64,000 bases of DNA from Gaiellasilicea sp963705515 (GTDB lineage: Bacteria; Actinomycetota; Thermoleophilia; Gaiellales; Gaiellaceae): contig CAVPJV010000004.1 in assembly GCA_963705515.1 (NCBI GenBank), positions 62,001 through 126,000 of the forward strand. Direction: 5' to 3'. The notes beneath the pieces were generated by a model. That model saw only the letters and a program-made list of their open reading frames with translations, was not told the origin of the DNA and ran no database searches. Positions 24,851 through 34,142 of this stretch are shown here, piece by piece. Each line of letters opens with the position of its first letter. Position 1 is the stretch's first letter. The translations under genes were made by a program, and so were the position numbers.

Positions 24851-26578
24851 CTAGCGCACCTTCTCCTTGACTTGGGCGACCCACTTGAGGCTCTGCAGGT
24901 AGGCGAGCGACTTCGGCCGGCGCAGCACCTCGGCGCTCCGGAGCGAGAGCATGAACTCCTCCGGGCCGTTGAACGCGCGCATCCGGAGCGCACCGGTGCC
25001 GACGCCCTGGAGCACGTGCGCGTCCGAGCCGGCGCCCGCGGGCAGGCCGTACTTGCGCGCGAAGCGGACGGCCTCGTCGTTGTAGCCCTCGAACAGGAGC
25101 CGCGCGTTGTAGACCTCGAGCACGTCGATCTCGTGCAGGTGCCGGTGCAGCGTCGCCGGGAACGGGATCGCGTGCATGCGGTCGAAGGGGTGGGGGAGAT
25201 AGACGATCCCCTCCTGCTCGCGGATCGCGGCGACCGTCTCGGCGAACGACATCCCGCGCGGGATCTCCTCCTTCAGGAAGAGCCCGATCACCTCGCCCTG
25301 GTCGTCGGTCTTGACCTCCTCACCGGGGATCACGATCAGCTCGCGCCCGCGCGCCTTCCCGGCCGCCTCCCGCGCGCCGCCGAAGACGTTGTGGTCGGTG
25401 ACCGCGATCGCGCCGAGCCCCTCCGACTCGGCGTGGTCGAGCAGCTCGTCGACCTCGATCGAGCAGTCGTGCGACCAGGACGTGTGCATGTGCAGGTCGG
25501 CGACGATCCACGACCGGTCGGCGAGCGGCTCGCCGTCGCGGCGGCGGACACGCTTCCGGCCGCCGAGGCCGCCGTAGATCTGCTCCAGCTCACGGGCGAC
25601 GGCGGCGAAGCTCTGCGCCTCGGCCGACGCGCGCCCTTCGCGGCTCTTGCGCTCGCGCACCTCGGCGTTCTCGGCCAGCCGCTGCAAAGCGGCGGCTGCG
25701 AGCTCGGGCTGGTCGAGCACGCCCGGCGGATCGGCCAGCACCGCGCCGGCGGCCGCGGCCTCGAGCCGCAGCCGGGCGGAGCCGGTGGGGGCGGGGACGA
25801 CGACCGCCGCCTCGGCCAGCACGGCCGCGCGGGCCTCGGGCGTCTTGCCGGAGCGGACGCGCACCCGGTCGCGGAGCGCGAGCGGGATGGCGGGACGGGT
25901 CGAGAGCGGCTTCGTCCGCAGGAGCACGGCCTCCCAGCCGGGCAGTTCCTTCAGCGAGCGCAGCGCCGCCCGCGCGACAGGCAGCGAACCGGAATGGAGC
26001 TCGATCGCGACGAGGCTCCGCTTCGTCCCCGGCCGGAAGAGCCCGGTGTCGACTCCGGGCGAGAGGATCCGGTAGTCGCCGGGGAAGCGCTCGCCGGCCG
26101 CAGCGGCGGTCGTCTCGGACGAGGCGATCAGCGAGTCGATCCGCGCCAGCAGCTTCTCGCGCAGCGCCCGCCGTGGCGGGTACCCGAGCCGCTCGGGCGA
26201 GAAGAAGCTGGCGACGCCGAGCGCCTCCGAGTCGCGCAGCGCGAGGTACGAGATGCTCGGGAGCCCGGGCTCGAACCCGTGGACGATGTCGAAGCGGCCC
26301 TGCTCGAGCGCGAGCCGGAGGTTCGCGCGGACGCCGACGGGGACGCCGAGGCTCGAGCGCCGCGAGACCGGCACGGCGGTCCCGATCGCGATCGTGTCGG
26401 CGCCGCCGCCGCGGGCGAGCGCGCGGCGCCCGGCCGCAAGGTCGGCAGGCCGCCCCGACGGGGCGATCACGGTGACCGTGTGGCCCAGCGCCCGCAGCTC
26501 CTTCGCGATGCCGGCGACATGCTCGTTGACGTCGTGTGGCAGTGACCACGCGAACGGGGTCACCAAGCAGATCTTCAC
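24851..26578 (-). CDS. Glycosyltransferase (GT4) fused to PHP-domain phosphoesterase
   Basis: A 575-residue fusion. Residues 1-345 are a GT-B fold glycosyltransferase (ICLVTPFAWSLPHDVNEH at the start, sugar-nucleotide end LEAAAAGAVLADPPG). Residues 365-575 form a PHP domain with metal-binding DLHMHTSWSHD, TDHN, HPFDR and GAGSDAHV. PHP domains hydrolyse phosphoesters (histidinol phosphatase, nuclease or cyclic-nucleotide types). The joining suggests a single route where a glycosylated product loses a phosphate, but this is inference. GTG 26578 is preceded by a -10 TACACT at seven nt. It is divergent from the CDGSH gene. Confidence 0.85.
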   Translation of the reverse strand: MKICLVTPFAWSLPHDVNEHVAGIAKELRALGHTVTVIAPSGRPADLAAGRRALARGGGADTIAIGTAVPVSRRSSLGVPVGVRANLRLALEQGRFDIVHGFEPGLPSISYLALRDSEALGVASFFSPERLGYPPRRALREKLLARIDSLIASSETTAAAAGERFPGDYRILSPGVDTGLFRPGTKRSLVAIELHSGSLPVARAALRSLKELPGWEAVLLRTKPLSTRPAIPLALRDRVRVRSGKTPEARAAVLAEAAVVVPAPTGSARLRLEAAAAGAVLADPPGVLDQPELAAAALQRLAENAEVRERKSREGRASAEAQSFAAVARELEQIYGGLGGRKRVRRRDGEPLADRSWIVADLHMHTSWSHDCSIEVDELLDHAESEGLGAIAVTDHNVFGGAREAAGKARGRELIVIPGEEVKTDDQGEVIGLFLKEEIPRGMSFAETVAAIREQEGIVYLPHPFDRMHAIPFPATLHRHLHEIDVLEVYNARLLFEGYNDEAVRFARKYGLPAGAGSDAHVLQGVGTGALRMRAFNGPEEFMLSLRSAEVLRRPKSLAYLQSLKWVAQVKEKVR

Positions 26579-26585
26579 TCGACCG

Positions 26586-26595
26586 AGTGTAGAGT
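26586..26595. promoter_or_regulatory. Overlapping divergent -10 boxes between GT-PHP and CDGSH genes
   Basis: The 24-bp gap contains AGTGTAGAGT. On the plus strand TAGAGT (26590-26595) lies seven nt before GTG 26603; on the minus strand TACACT (26591-26586) lies seven nt before GTG 26578. Both genes would be leaderless and mutually exclusive in polymerase binding. Confidence 0.6.
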
Positions 26596-26602
26596 CGAAC
26601 TC

Positions 26603-26812
26603 GTGGCCGCGGTCACGATCAAGGTCCGGGAGAACGGCCCCTACCGCATCACCGGGCCGTTTCACCTGGTCGACACGGACGGGAACGCCTACGAGCTTCC
26701 CGCCGGCGAGACCGTCGCGCTCTGCCGCTGCGGCCGCTCCGCGACGAAGCCGTTCTGCGACAAGACGCACCGCGTGATCGGCTTCGAGGCGACGGAGCGC
26801 GCGTCCGGATGA
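26603..26812 (+). CDS. CDGSH iron-sulfur protein
   Basis: A 69-residue protein with one CDGSH-type [2Fe-2S] motif CRCGRSATKPFCDKTH (three Cys and one His ligands) near residues 42-57, preceded by a short beta-sandwich region. Small bacterial CDGSH proteins are redox or Fe-S transfer proteins. GTG is the start, seven nt after the -10 box. Its stop overlaps the ATG of the class III alcohol dehydrogenase, suggesting that it works with that enzyme, perhaps in redox maintenance; this is inference. Confidence 0.88.
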   Translation: MAAVTIKVRENGPYRITGPFHLVDTDGNAYELPAGETVALCRCGRSATKPFCDKTHRVIGFEATERASG

Positions 26813-27915
26813 AGATGCGCGCTGCGGTGCTGGAGCAGTTCGGCGCCCCGCTCGAGGTGCAGGAGGTCGACCTCGCCGAGCCGAAGGCTGGGGAGGTCCT
26901 CGTCCGCCTCGTCGCCTGCGGCGTCTGCCACACCGACCTCTACACGGCGTCCGGAGCCGACCCTTCCGGCTACGCACCGGCGGTGCTCGGCCACGAGGGC
27001 GCGGGCCTGGTCGAGCGCGTCGGCGACGGCGTCGCGTCGGTCGCGCCGGGCGACCACGTCGTCACGCTCTTCTCGCCCCAGTGCCGCGAGTGCGTCCATT
27101 GCCGCTCGACCCGGACGAACCTGTGCCTGGCGATCCGTGAGGAGCAGGGGAAGGGACATCTTCCCGACGGCACCGTCCGCCTCTCCCGCGGCGGCGAGCC
27201 GATCCGCCACTTCATGGGCACGTCCACTTTCGCCGAGTACACGGTCATGCCCGAGATCGCGCTCGCGAAGGTGAATCCGGAGGCGCCGCTCGAGGGCGCC
27301 GCGCTCTTCGCCTGCGGGCTCTCGACGGGCCTCGGCGCCGCGCTCAAGACCGCGGCGGTCGAGCCTGGCACGACGTGCGCCGTCTTCGGCGGGGGCCTCG
27401 TCGGTCTCGGCGCGGTTGCAGGTTGCAGGCTGCAGGGCGCCGAGCGGATCATCTGCGTCGACCTCTCCGAGGAGCGGCTCGAGCTCGCCAAGGGGCAGGG
27501 GGCCACCGAGACGATGCTCGGCGGCCCCGACACCGTCGAGCGGATCGTCGAGACGACCGGCGGCTTCGGCGCCGACTACACCTTCGAGGCGACCGGCAAC
27601 GTCGCTGTCATGCGGCAGGCGGTCGAGTCGGCGCGGATGGGCTGGGGGCTCTGCACAGTGGCCGGCGTGGCCGGGAAGGGCGAGACGCTCGACATCGTCC
27701 CGCGCTACCTGATCACCGGTCGCCGCGTCGCCGGATCATCGTTCGGCGGGATCAAGGGCCGCGACGAGGTGCCGCAGCTCGTGGATCGCTGGCTCGCGGG
27801 CGAGATCGACATCGCACCGTTCCTGTCGCACACGCTCACGCTCGACGAAGTCAACCGGGGCTTCGAGCTGATGGAAGCCCAGGACGGCATCCGCAGCGTC
27901 ATCCGCTTCGACTAG
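26809..27915 (+). CDS. Class III alcohol dehydrogenase / S-(hydroxymethyl)thiol dehydrogenase
   Basis: A 368-residue zinc medium-chain dehydrogenase. Catalytic zinc ligands are in CGVCHTDLY and GHEGAG, structural zinc ligands are CRECVHCRSTRTNLC, and the cofactor motif is FGGGLVGLGAVAG. The segment HFMGTSTFAEYTVMPEIALAKV is typical of class III (FrmA/MscR-like), which oxidises the formaldehyde-thiol adduct (glutathione or mycothiol). The ATG overlaps the CDGSH stop. It lies about 4 kb upstream of the PQQ alcohol-oxidation block and would be a natural formaldehyde sink if that block oxidises methanol. Exact thiol not determined. Confidence 0.85.
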   Translation: MKMRAAVLEQFGAPLEVQEVDLAEPKAGEVLVRLVACGVCHTDLYTASGADPSGYAPAVLGHEGAGLVERVGDGVASVAPGDHVVTLFSPQCRECVHCRSTRTNLCLAIREEQGKGHLPDGTVRLSRGGEPIRHFMGTSTFAEYTVMPEIALAKVNPEAPLEGAALFACGLSTGLGAALKTAAVEPGTTCAVFGGGLVGLGAVAGCRLQGAERIICVDLSEERLELAKGQGATETMLGGPDTVERIVETTGGFGADYTFEATGNVAVMRQAVESARMGWGLCTVAGVAGKGETLDIVPRYLITGRRVAGSSFGGIKGRDEVPQLVDRWLAGEIDIAPFLSHTLTLDEVNRGFELMEAQDGIRSVIRFD

Positions 27916-28701
27916 CCGAGCTCGAGCAGCATCTCGTGCTGGCGGGCGACGCAGGTGCCGCCGAGCGCCTCGAGCGCTGCGTTGACCGGATCGCCCTCCG
28001 GCCCGTTCAGATAGCGGACGCCGGTCGTGCCGTCGGGAAGCGACTCGATCAGCGCCCGGATCGCGTCGGCGTCGCCGGCCGCCTGCAGGATCGACGCGAC
28101 GCCGTTGCCCGGAGCGGTAGACGAGCGAGCTGTCGCCACCGACGAGAGCGCGCGCGTCGTCCTGCCGCTTCACGGCGGCATCCGCGCGCTGCCAGGGCGG
28201 CCGCTGCGGCGACCGGCCGACGACGTCGGCGACCGGCGCCGAGGCGACGTCGTGCTCCTGCAGGACGAGGTCGTCGAGCGACCAGACCTCGAGCTCGCGC
28301 ACGACCCGGTAGCCGAGCTTCTCGTAGAGCCGGATCGCGGGCTCGTTCTGGACGAGCACCTCGAGCCAGAGCTGCTCGATCCCACGCGACAGCGCGCGGT
28401 CCTCGATCGCCCGCATCAGCTGCTTGCCGATCCCCTCGCCGCGTCGGCCGGTGACGATGCCGACGCCGCCGATCCAGCCGGAGGTACCGCGGACGCCGAG
28501 CATGCAGAGGCCGACGTCGTCGTTGCCGTCGACGCCGACGAGCGAGGCGTCGAGGTCGTAATCCCACGTCTCGGCCATGAACGAGAACGCGCCCTCGTCG
28601 ACCGCGACCGGCATGAAGTAGCCCTCGTAGCCGGCCGTGAAGAGCGCCGCGAGCTCGGCGTGGGAGCGGGCTGAAGCCTGCGTGAGCGCGACCGATCCCA
28701 T
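27912..28701 (-). CDS. GNAT-family N-acetyltransferase, frameshifted
   Basis: An N-acetyltransferase whose GNAT core is intact: IGGVGIVTGRRGEGIGKQLM (acetyl-CoA loop) and QNEPAIRLYEKLGYRVVREL. After ...SSLVYRSG at about 28107-28110 one extra base in a short G/C run shifts the frame; the tail continues in frame as NGVASILQAAGDADAIRALI to 27912. Repaired length is about 262 residues, consistent with a two-part GNAT. -10 TAGGCT ends six nt before the ATG. The frame break is likely a sequencing error. Overlaps the end of the convergent dehydrogenase by 4 nt. Confidence 0.75.
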
Positions 28702-28766
28702 CGTTCGAGCCTACCGCTATCCGGAATGGCCCTCGCAGGTCTGGCGACCGCGCGTGCGACGCTGAG

Positions 28767-29015
28767 CTACCAGTTTCCAGGCCGTCCCGAAGGCGTCGTC
28801 TGCCGGTCATTGAGCCAGTCGTCGGGAACGTCTTCTCCTCGCAACGGCGCCTCCGGATCGGGCACGATGGATGGGATGTCGTCGGTCGGCCCGCGATTGT
28901 CCTCGCTCTTGCTCTCGTTCGTCCGGCGATCGTCCTCGCTCTCGCCCTCGTTCGTCCGGCGATCGTCCTCGCTCTCGCCCTCGTTCGTCCGGCGATCGTC
29001 CTCGCTCTTGTTCAT
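28767..29015 (-). CDS. Repeat-containing acidic protein with DDWL-type C-terminus
   Basis: An 82-residue hydrophilic protein starting MNKSEDDRRTNEGE, in which an 11-residue unit is repeated about 3.5 times, followed by DPEAPLRGEDVPDDWLND. Its C-terminal motif recurs in the next fragment upstream. The three base differences between the two copies in the motif-coding region are all synonymous in this frame, which favours it as coding. Function unknown; no signal peptide. The repeats could have been shuffled by slippage. Confidence 0.5.
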   Translation of the reverse strand: MNKSEDDRRTNEGESEDDRRTNEGESEDDRRTNESKSEDNRGPTDDIPSIVPDPEAPLRGEDVPDDWLNDRQTTPSGRPGNW

Positions 29016-29018
29016 CTG
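28893..29018. repeat. 33-bp tandem repeat, about 3.8 copies
   Basis: The unit starts GCGATCGTCCTCGCTCTCGC and continues with CCTCGTTCGTCCG. The two middle copies are identical, and the first and last are slightly diverged. Length is a multiple of three, so copy number can change without breaking the overlapping reading frame. Confidence 0.9.
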
Positions 29019-29022
29019 GCGA

Positions 29023-29094
29023 TCACGGCTCCTCTTGTTGGGTGAGCCAATCGTCGGGAACGTCTTCTCCTCGTAAAGGCGCCTCCGGATCGGC
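29023..29094 (-). pseudogene. C-terminal fragment, paralog of the DDWL repeat protein
   Basis: A stretch encoding DPEAPLRGEDVPDDWLTQQ and ending EEP, almost identical to the C-terminus of the neighbouring 82-residue gene. Its 5' part is not visible because sequence similarity stops near 29094, where a TolB-like fragment begins on the other strand. Probably a truncated paralog or a rearrangement junction. Confidence 0.4.
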
Positions 29095-29544
29095 CGACTG
29101 GACGCTGGACGGCAAGTCGATCCTGATCACGTCGGCCGCGCCGATCTCGTCCGGGTCGACTCGCGGACCGGGAGCGATCCAGCCAGTACTTACGGCTGAC
29201 CGCTCGACCTGCAGACGATCGCAGACCGCCGACGGTCTCGCCCGAACGACCGGACGATCGCGTACGTCGGGCCGCGCGTGAGCACCGGCCCGGACGACTG
29301 CGGCGAGGGCCCGTGCCCGCAGTACGGGCTCTACCTGGCGCAACGTCCCGAAGCCGCACAGGCCGCGGCGGATCGTCAACGACACGGGCCCGGCGGGCTG
29401 GTCGCCCGACGGGAAGACGCTCGTCTTCGTCTCGCCGCGGGCGCGCTGACGCTCTACGACGTGGCCACCGGCGCGACGGACGACGATCTCGACCGGGCGC
29501 ACGTCGCCGCCGGCGACTCGCCGCCCGCGTGGCAGCCGCGCTGA
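29090..29544 (+). pseudogene. TolB-like WD40 propeller fragment, frameshifted
   Basis: The plus strand encodes beta-propeller blades in mixed frames: DWTLDGKSILITSAAPIS near 29095-29150, YVGPRVSTGPDD near 29265, QYGLYLA, then GWSPDGKTLVFVS (near 29397) and ALTLYDVATGAT (near 29450). The W(S/T)xDGK pattern is typical of TolB/WD40-like periplasmic proteins. The start is missing and at least three frame changes are needed, so this is a 3' fragment. It probably comes from a larger exported propeller protein. Confidence 0.5.
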
Positions 29545-29565
29545 GCTACGCCCGCGCGGCCGGCC

Positions 29566-29960
29566 TCAGATGATCGTGAAGATGCCCCTTCATGCCGGCT
29601 TCGACGGTCGGCCGGGCAGCGTGCAGAGGTACGGGATAGCGCCGCGGTAGTCGAGGACGTAGATCGTGAGCTCTGCTCGCTCGGCTTGAGCGCCTTCGAG
29701 AACCCGGTCTGCGTCGCCGGTGCCGCGCCGCTCATGACCGAGCGTGAAGGTGTGAGGCTTCTTGCCCGGTTGACAAGGACGAAACGGGCCATGACGCCCC
29801 GCTGCGCGCGCTTCGGGCTCATGCGATCGTCGTGTCGGTGATGTGACCTTGATGGTCACGATCGGCGGCGGCGCCGTCGTCTGCGGCCGAGCGGCGCCTG
29901 CGCCGCCGGCACGAGCGCCACCGCGGACGACGCTGCGAGCGCGAAGAGCCGCAACTTCAC
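29566..29960 (-). pseudogene. Exported cupredoxin, frameshifted
   Basis: GTG 29960 opens a signal peptide (VKLRLFALAASSAVALVPA). Reading across frames gives VTIKVTSP, then GVMARFVLVN, then KKPHTFTLGHERRGTG, TQTGFSKALKPSEQ and AELTIYVLDYRGAIPYLCTL, ending MKGIFTII. The His of KPHTF, the Cys of YLCTLPG and the Met of GMKG fit type I copper ligands, although the last His is not clear. At least four frame changes are required, one in a GGGG run. It is divergent from the PQQ propeller gene and may be its electron acceptor. Confidence 0.55.
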
Positions 29961-29979
29961 GCGCGCTAGCGTAGCAACG

Positions 29980-31456
29980 CCCGTGGTTCGCCAACGCGCA
30001 CGACGGCTCTGCGGCGCCGCGTGCTCGCGAGCCTGTCCTCGCGGCTGCGGAGCGGCGCGAGTGCGACGTCGTGGAAGCTGCCGAACGCCGATCTCGCGGG
30101 CACGCGCGCCGCAGCCGGACCGCCATCGACGCCGGCAACGCTGCGGAGCTCGAGGAACGATGGCGGTTCCGCGCTGACGGCGCGCCGAGCACTCGGGCGT
30201 CTTCGCGTCGACGCCGGTCGCCGACGGCGACACGGTCTACGTCAGGACCTCCGCAGCAACGTCTACGCGCTCGACCGCGCGACGGGAGCGCTGCGCTGGG
30301 CGCACCGCTACCGCGCGCCGAACGAGGGGCCGAACGGGCTCGCCGTCGACGACGGCGCGTCTACGGCGCGACAGACTCGGACGCGTTCGCGCTCGCAGCC
30401 GCGACGGGCCACGAGCTCTGGCGCCGCATCTGGCGAGCGTGACGCGAGCAGTTCGTCGACATCGCGCCGGTCGCCTGGAAGGGCTCGTCTTCCTGAGCAC
30501 CGTCGGCTACGCGCCCGTTCGGCCGCGGCGCGATCTACGCGCTCGACGCCGCGACGGGCGTCGTGCGCTGGAAGTTCGACACGATCGAGAAGCCGTGGCG
30601 CTACCCGCTCGAGGCGGGCGGCGGCGGGCTCTGGTACCCGGTCTCGGTCGACGACGACGGCCGGCTGTACGCCGGCAACTCGAACCCGACGCCCTGGGGC
30701 GGCTCGCCGGAGCGCCCGAACGGCGCCGCCTTCCCGGGCCCGGCGCGCTACACCGACTCGCTGCATCGTGCTCGACGCGCGCACCGGCCGCCTGCTCTGG
30801 GACGACCAGGTGACGCCGCACGACGTGCGCGACTACGACTTCGAGGCGACGCCGATCCTCGCGACGGTCGGCGGCGACGAGCTCGTCTTCGGCGCCGGCA
30901 AGGCCGGCCGGGTGATCGCCTGGGACCGCGACACGCGCAGCGACGCTGGGCGCGGCCGGTCGGGCTGCACCGGAACGACGGCGGCCCGCTGCCGCCGCAG
31001 CGCGTGACCGTCTGCCCCGGCCTGCTCGGCGGCGTCGAGACGCCGATGGCCTACGCGGACGGCCGGCTGTTCGTCCCGGTCGTCGACCTCTGCGGCTGGG
31101 GCAGCGCGACGACCGGCAGGAGTTCACGAGCGTCGACCCGTCGCAGGGCACGGGCCGGCTCGTCGCGCTCGACGCGGCGACGCGGGCGCGTCCTCTGGGA
31201 GCGCCGCCTGCCGTCGCCGAACTTCGGCTGCGCCACCGTCGCGAACGACGTCGTCTTCACGTCGACGTACGACGGGACCGCGTACGGCGTTCACCGCCGA
31301 GACGGGAAGCAGCGTCTGGCGCGCGCGGATGCGGGCCGGGACAACGCGTGCCCGGCGTGCTCGGCGACCTCGTGCTCTTCGGCGCGGGAGTCCGGCGCCG
31401 GCGGGCCGACGCGGAGCTCGTCGCGTTCGGCCTGCCCAGGGCCAGAGGACCTGTGA
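29980..31456 (+). pseudogene. PQQ-type beta-propeller dehydrogenase 1, frameshifted
   Basis: An exported quinoprotein-like beta-propeller. Blade motifs recur: NVYALDRATGALRWAHRYR, IYALDAATGVVRWKFDT, VVLDARTGRLLWDDQVTP, RLVALDAATGRVLWERRLP. The segment TPHDVRDYDFEATP (about 30813-30852) matches the PQQ/metal site of alcohol dehydrogenases, with an Asp two residues after the putative catalytic Asp. Frame changes occur every 80-300 bases but the blades remain readable, so recent damage or sequence error is likely. Start lies near 29980, divergent from the cupredoxin. Could be a BamB-like non-catalytic propeller instead. Confidence 0.55.
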
Positions 31457-31963
31457 CCGGGTTCGACGTCGCGCAGGATGCGAGCCCGCGCCCGCGCGTC
31501 GCGCAGCGTCACGCGGTAGGTGACCGTGCCGACGCTGGTTGCCGGCGACGTCGTTGCTCAGCGCGGACGTCGAGCTCGGCGGCAGTCGGAGGTCCCGACG
31601 CGTCGACCAGCCGGGCTGTCCGGGCTCGCGACCGCGGCGCCGGCGGCGCTGCTCGAGGCGCAGCAGCGTGCCGGCCGGCAGCTCGGCGCCGGCCGCGGCG
31701 TCGCACGCCGGCGGGACTGTCTTCGGTCCCACGGCGCGCAGACGGAGAAGCTGGATCGGCACGCCGTCCGCGACGAGCTTCAGCGACAGGTAGCTGCGCC
31801 ACGGGCCTGTGTCGGTCGCGGCCCGCGCAGCGTGATCGTCGCCGACGGTCGGCGCGGTCGCGATGCCGGAGCGGCGTGGTCGTCCCCGCAGTGCGTGACC
31901 GCCCGAGCACGCCGCCGCGAGGACGGTGGCGAGTAGGAGCGCGATGGGTCCGATGCGTGACAC
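31455..31963 (-). pseudogene. Lipoprotein, unknown, frameshifted
   Basis: GTG 31963 opens a clear lipoprotein signal: SRIGPIALLLATVLAAACSG with lipobox LAAAC. Later segments are GPWRSYLSLKLVADGVPIQL, LRAVGPKTVPPACDAAAGAE and VTYRVTLRDARARARI in different frames. The function is not recognisable; two Cys suggest an extracytoplasmic disulfide or ligand. The 3' boundary is uncertain and touches the end of the convergent PQQ gene. Confidence 0.45.
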
Positions 31964-32139
31964 GGCCGAGAGATCCCGCGCACGGGCGCGCAGATCGTGC
32001 GACAAGCCACTTGCGCCAGGGGTGCGCGGCTGTAGGTTCTGGTCGACATGTTTGTCGCTCCAGCCGGTGATCGAGTCAGGTCTTGTGGCGACGAACCCAC
32101 CGGCGACGCCGTCTGCCACGTCCTAGAGGAGGATATTGG

Positions 32140-34074
32140 ATGCGCAGGGCACTTTCGCTTTCCATTAGCGGCCTGTCTCGCCCTGCTCGTAGCCGCGGGG
32201 CTCGCGGCTCGTCGGCTCAGTCGAAGCCGGCCGCGAGGACGGCGATCACGCCGTCGCCGGTCTACACGGCCGCCGAGCTGAACGCGCCGGCCGGGAACGA
32301 CTGGCTGATGCACATGGGCAACCTCAAGGGCCACCGGTACTCGTCGCTGACGCAGATCAACAAGTCGAACGTCGGCACGCTCAAGCAGGCCTGGCACATC
32401 AACCTCGGCGACTGCGCGACGAAGAACGCGGCGTGCGGCTCGCTCGAGGCGAACGCGGTCGTCGCCGGCGGCACGTAGTACATCCAGGACGCCGATCGGC
32501 GACATCTACGCGCTCGACGGCACGACGGGCGCCAGCTCTGGAAGTGGACGCCGACCTACGACGCCGGCTTCAACGTCGGCACCGGCGACTCGCAAGCCCG
32601 GCGTCGCGATCGGCGAGGGCAAGGTCTTCGCCGGGCACGCGCGACGGCAGCTCGTCGCGCTGACCAGACGGACCGGCGACGGTCCTCTGGTCGACCGAGG
32701 TGACCCGTGGAGAAAGGGCGGCAAGATCTCGTCGTGCTCCGATCTACGTCAACGGCATCGTCTCGGCGGCGACTCGGCAGGCGACAACGGCGGCATCAGC
32801 GCGTCGATGCACGCGTTCGACGGCGACCAACGGCCGCGCGCTCTGGACGTGGAGCGTGATCCCGAGCGACGGCCAGCCCGGCGGCAACACGTGGTCCGCG
32901 AACTCCGCCGCACGCCAACAACGCCACTACGGCGGCGGCTCGATGTGGGAGTCGCCGCTCGTCGACACGAAGCGCGACCTCGCGATCTTCGGTACCGGCA
33001 ACCCGGAGCCGTGGAACTCGCGCGGCCCGGGCAAGAACCTCTACACCGACTCGATCGTGGCGCTGAACCTCTACACCGGTCAGCTCGTGTGGTACTACCA
33101 GACACCCACCACGACCTCTGGGACTCCGACCTGCCGAACAACGGCGTCATGTTCACCGGCCAAGTATCAACGGATCAAGGGCAAGACGGTCGTCAGCGCT
33201 CCGGGCGTCGCGTACGTGAACAAGCACGGGATGACGTTCATCCTCGACCGGGAGACCGGCAAGCCGCTGCTGCCGATCCCCGAGGTCAAGGTGCCGCGTG
33301 AGCACCGCGCTGGACGTGAACAGCTGGCCGACGCAGCCGATCCCGAGGCCGACAACGTGCTCTTCAACAAGCTGGACGCCAACAGGCGGCCCTGCACGGA
33401 CGGCAACCGTCACGCGGACGAACGCGTACGTCCGTCGCGAGGCGACCGCGCCGACGGCAAGCCGTACAAGATCGGCTGCGTCTACGACCCGTACGACACG
33501 ACGCAGTACGTCGTGCATGCCGTTCGAGATGATGGACTGGCCGGCGAGCTCGTACAGCCCGGAGAACCACACGTTCATCACCTGCGGCGTGACGGATCGG
33601 GCGACGCGCGTTCGAGCAGATCCCGGCGGCGTCGCAGGTCGTGGGCGCCTTCGGCGGCTACGGCGTCGGCCGGCTCGGCGTCGGCGACACGTCGACCGCC
33701 AACACGGGGCAACTTCTCCGCGCTGAACGTGAAGACGGGCAAGCTGACGTGGCACCAGCACTGGCCGGCGCCGTGCTACAGCGGCTCGATGAACACCGCA
33801 GCGGGCATCACGTTCGTCGGCCGGCTCGGCAAGGGCAACGCCCAGGACGGCAAGGGCTACCTCGAGGCGCTCGACACGAAGACGGGCGCCTCGCTCTGGA
33901 AGTCGCCGCTGATGGACGCCGGCGTCGGCGCGGCGCCGGTCACCTACACGGCGGGCGGCAAGCAGTACGTGTCCGTCGCGGTCGGCGGCCAGACCCACAA
34001 CGACGTCTCGCGGCCGCTGGGCCTACGAACCCGGCCCGAGGCGACGACAACATCTACACGTTCGTGCTGCCTAA
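32140..34074 (+). pseudogene. PQQ-dependent alcohol dehydrogenase 2, frameshifted
   Basis: ATG 32140 follows AGGAGG. A hydrophobic signal peptide is readable after one frame change (PLAACLALLVAAGLAA). The mature part reads NDWLMHMGNLKGHRYSSL, YALDGTTGA, ALWTWSVIPSDGQPGG, IVALNLYTGQLVWYYQ, then HHDLWDSDLPNN (about 33107-33142, PQQ/metal site), YVNKHGMTFILDRETGKP, and ends GGKQYVSVAVGGQ and IYTFVLP near 34074. This is the layout of soluble quinoprotein alcohol dehydrogenases. Ten or more frame changes. It heads the operon-like run towards MoxR. Confidence 0.6.
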
Positions 34075-34142
34075 GCAGATGTCATCAGCATCGAGGTGGG
34101 GGCGCGGACGGCGCCACTCAACGTACCGAGGAGACGATCACG

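Noticed and set aside
28893..29018. Regularly spaced repeats as a CRISPR array
   Set aside because: The 33-bp units are directly adjacent without unique spacers, and no cas genes are present; it is a coding tandem repeat.
29590..30192. A minus-strand 200-residue protein upstream of the PQQ propeller
   Set aside because: Its N-terminal half is Arg-rich out-of-frame sequence over the PQQ gene; only the cupredoxin part is supported and is annotated as such.
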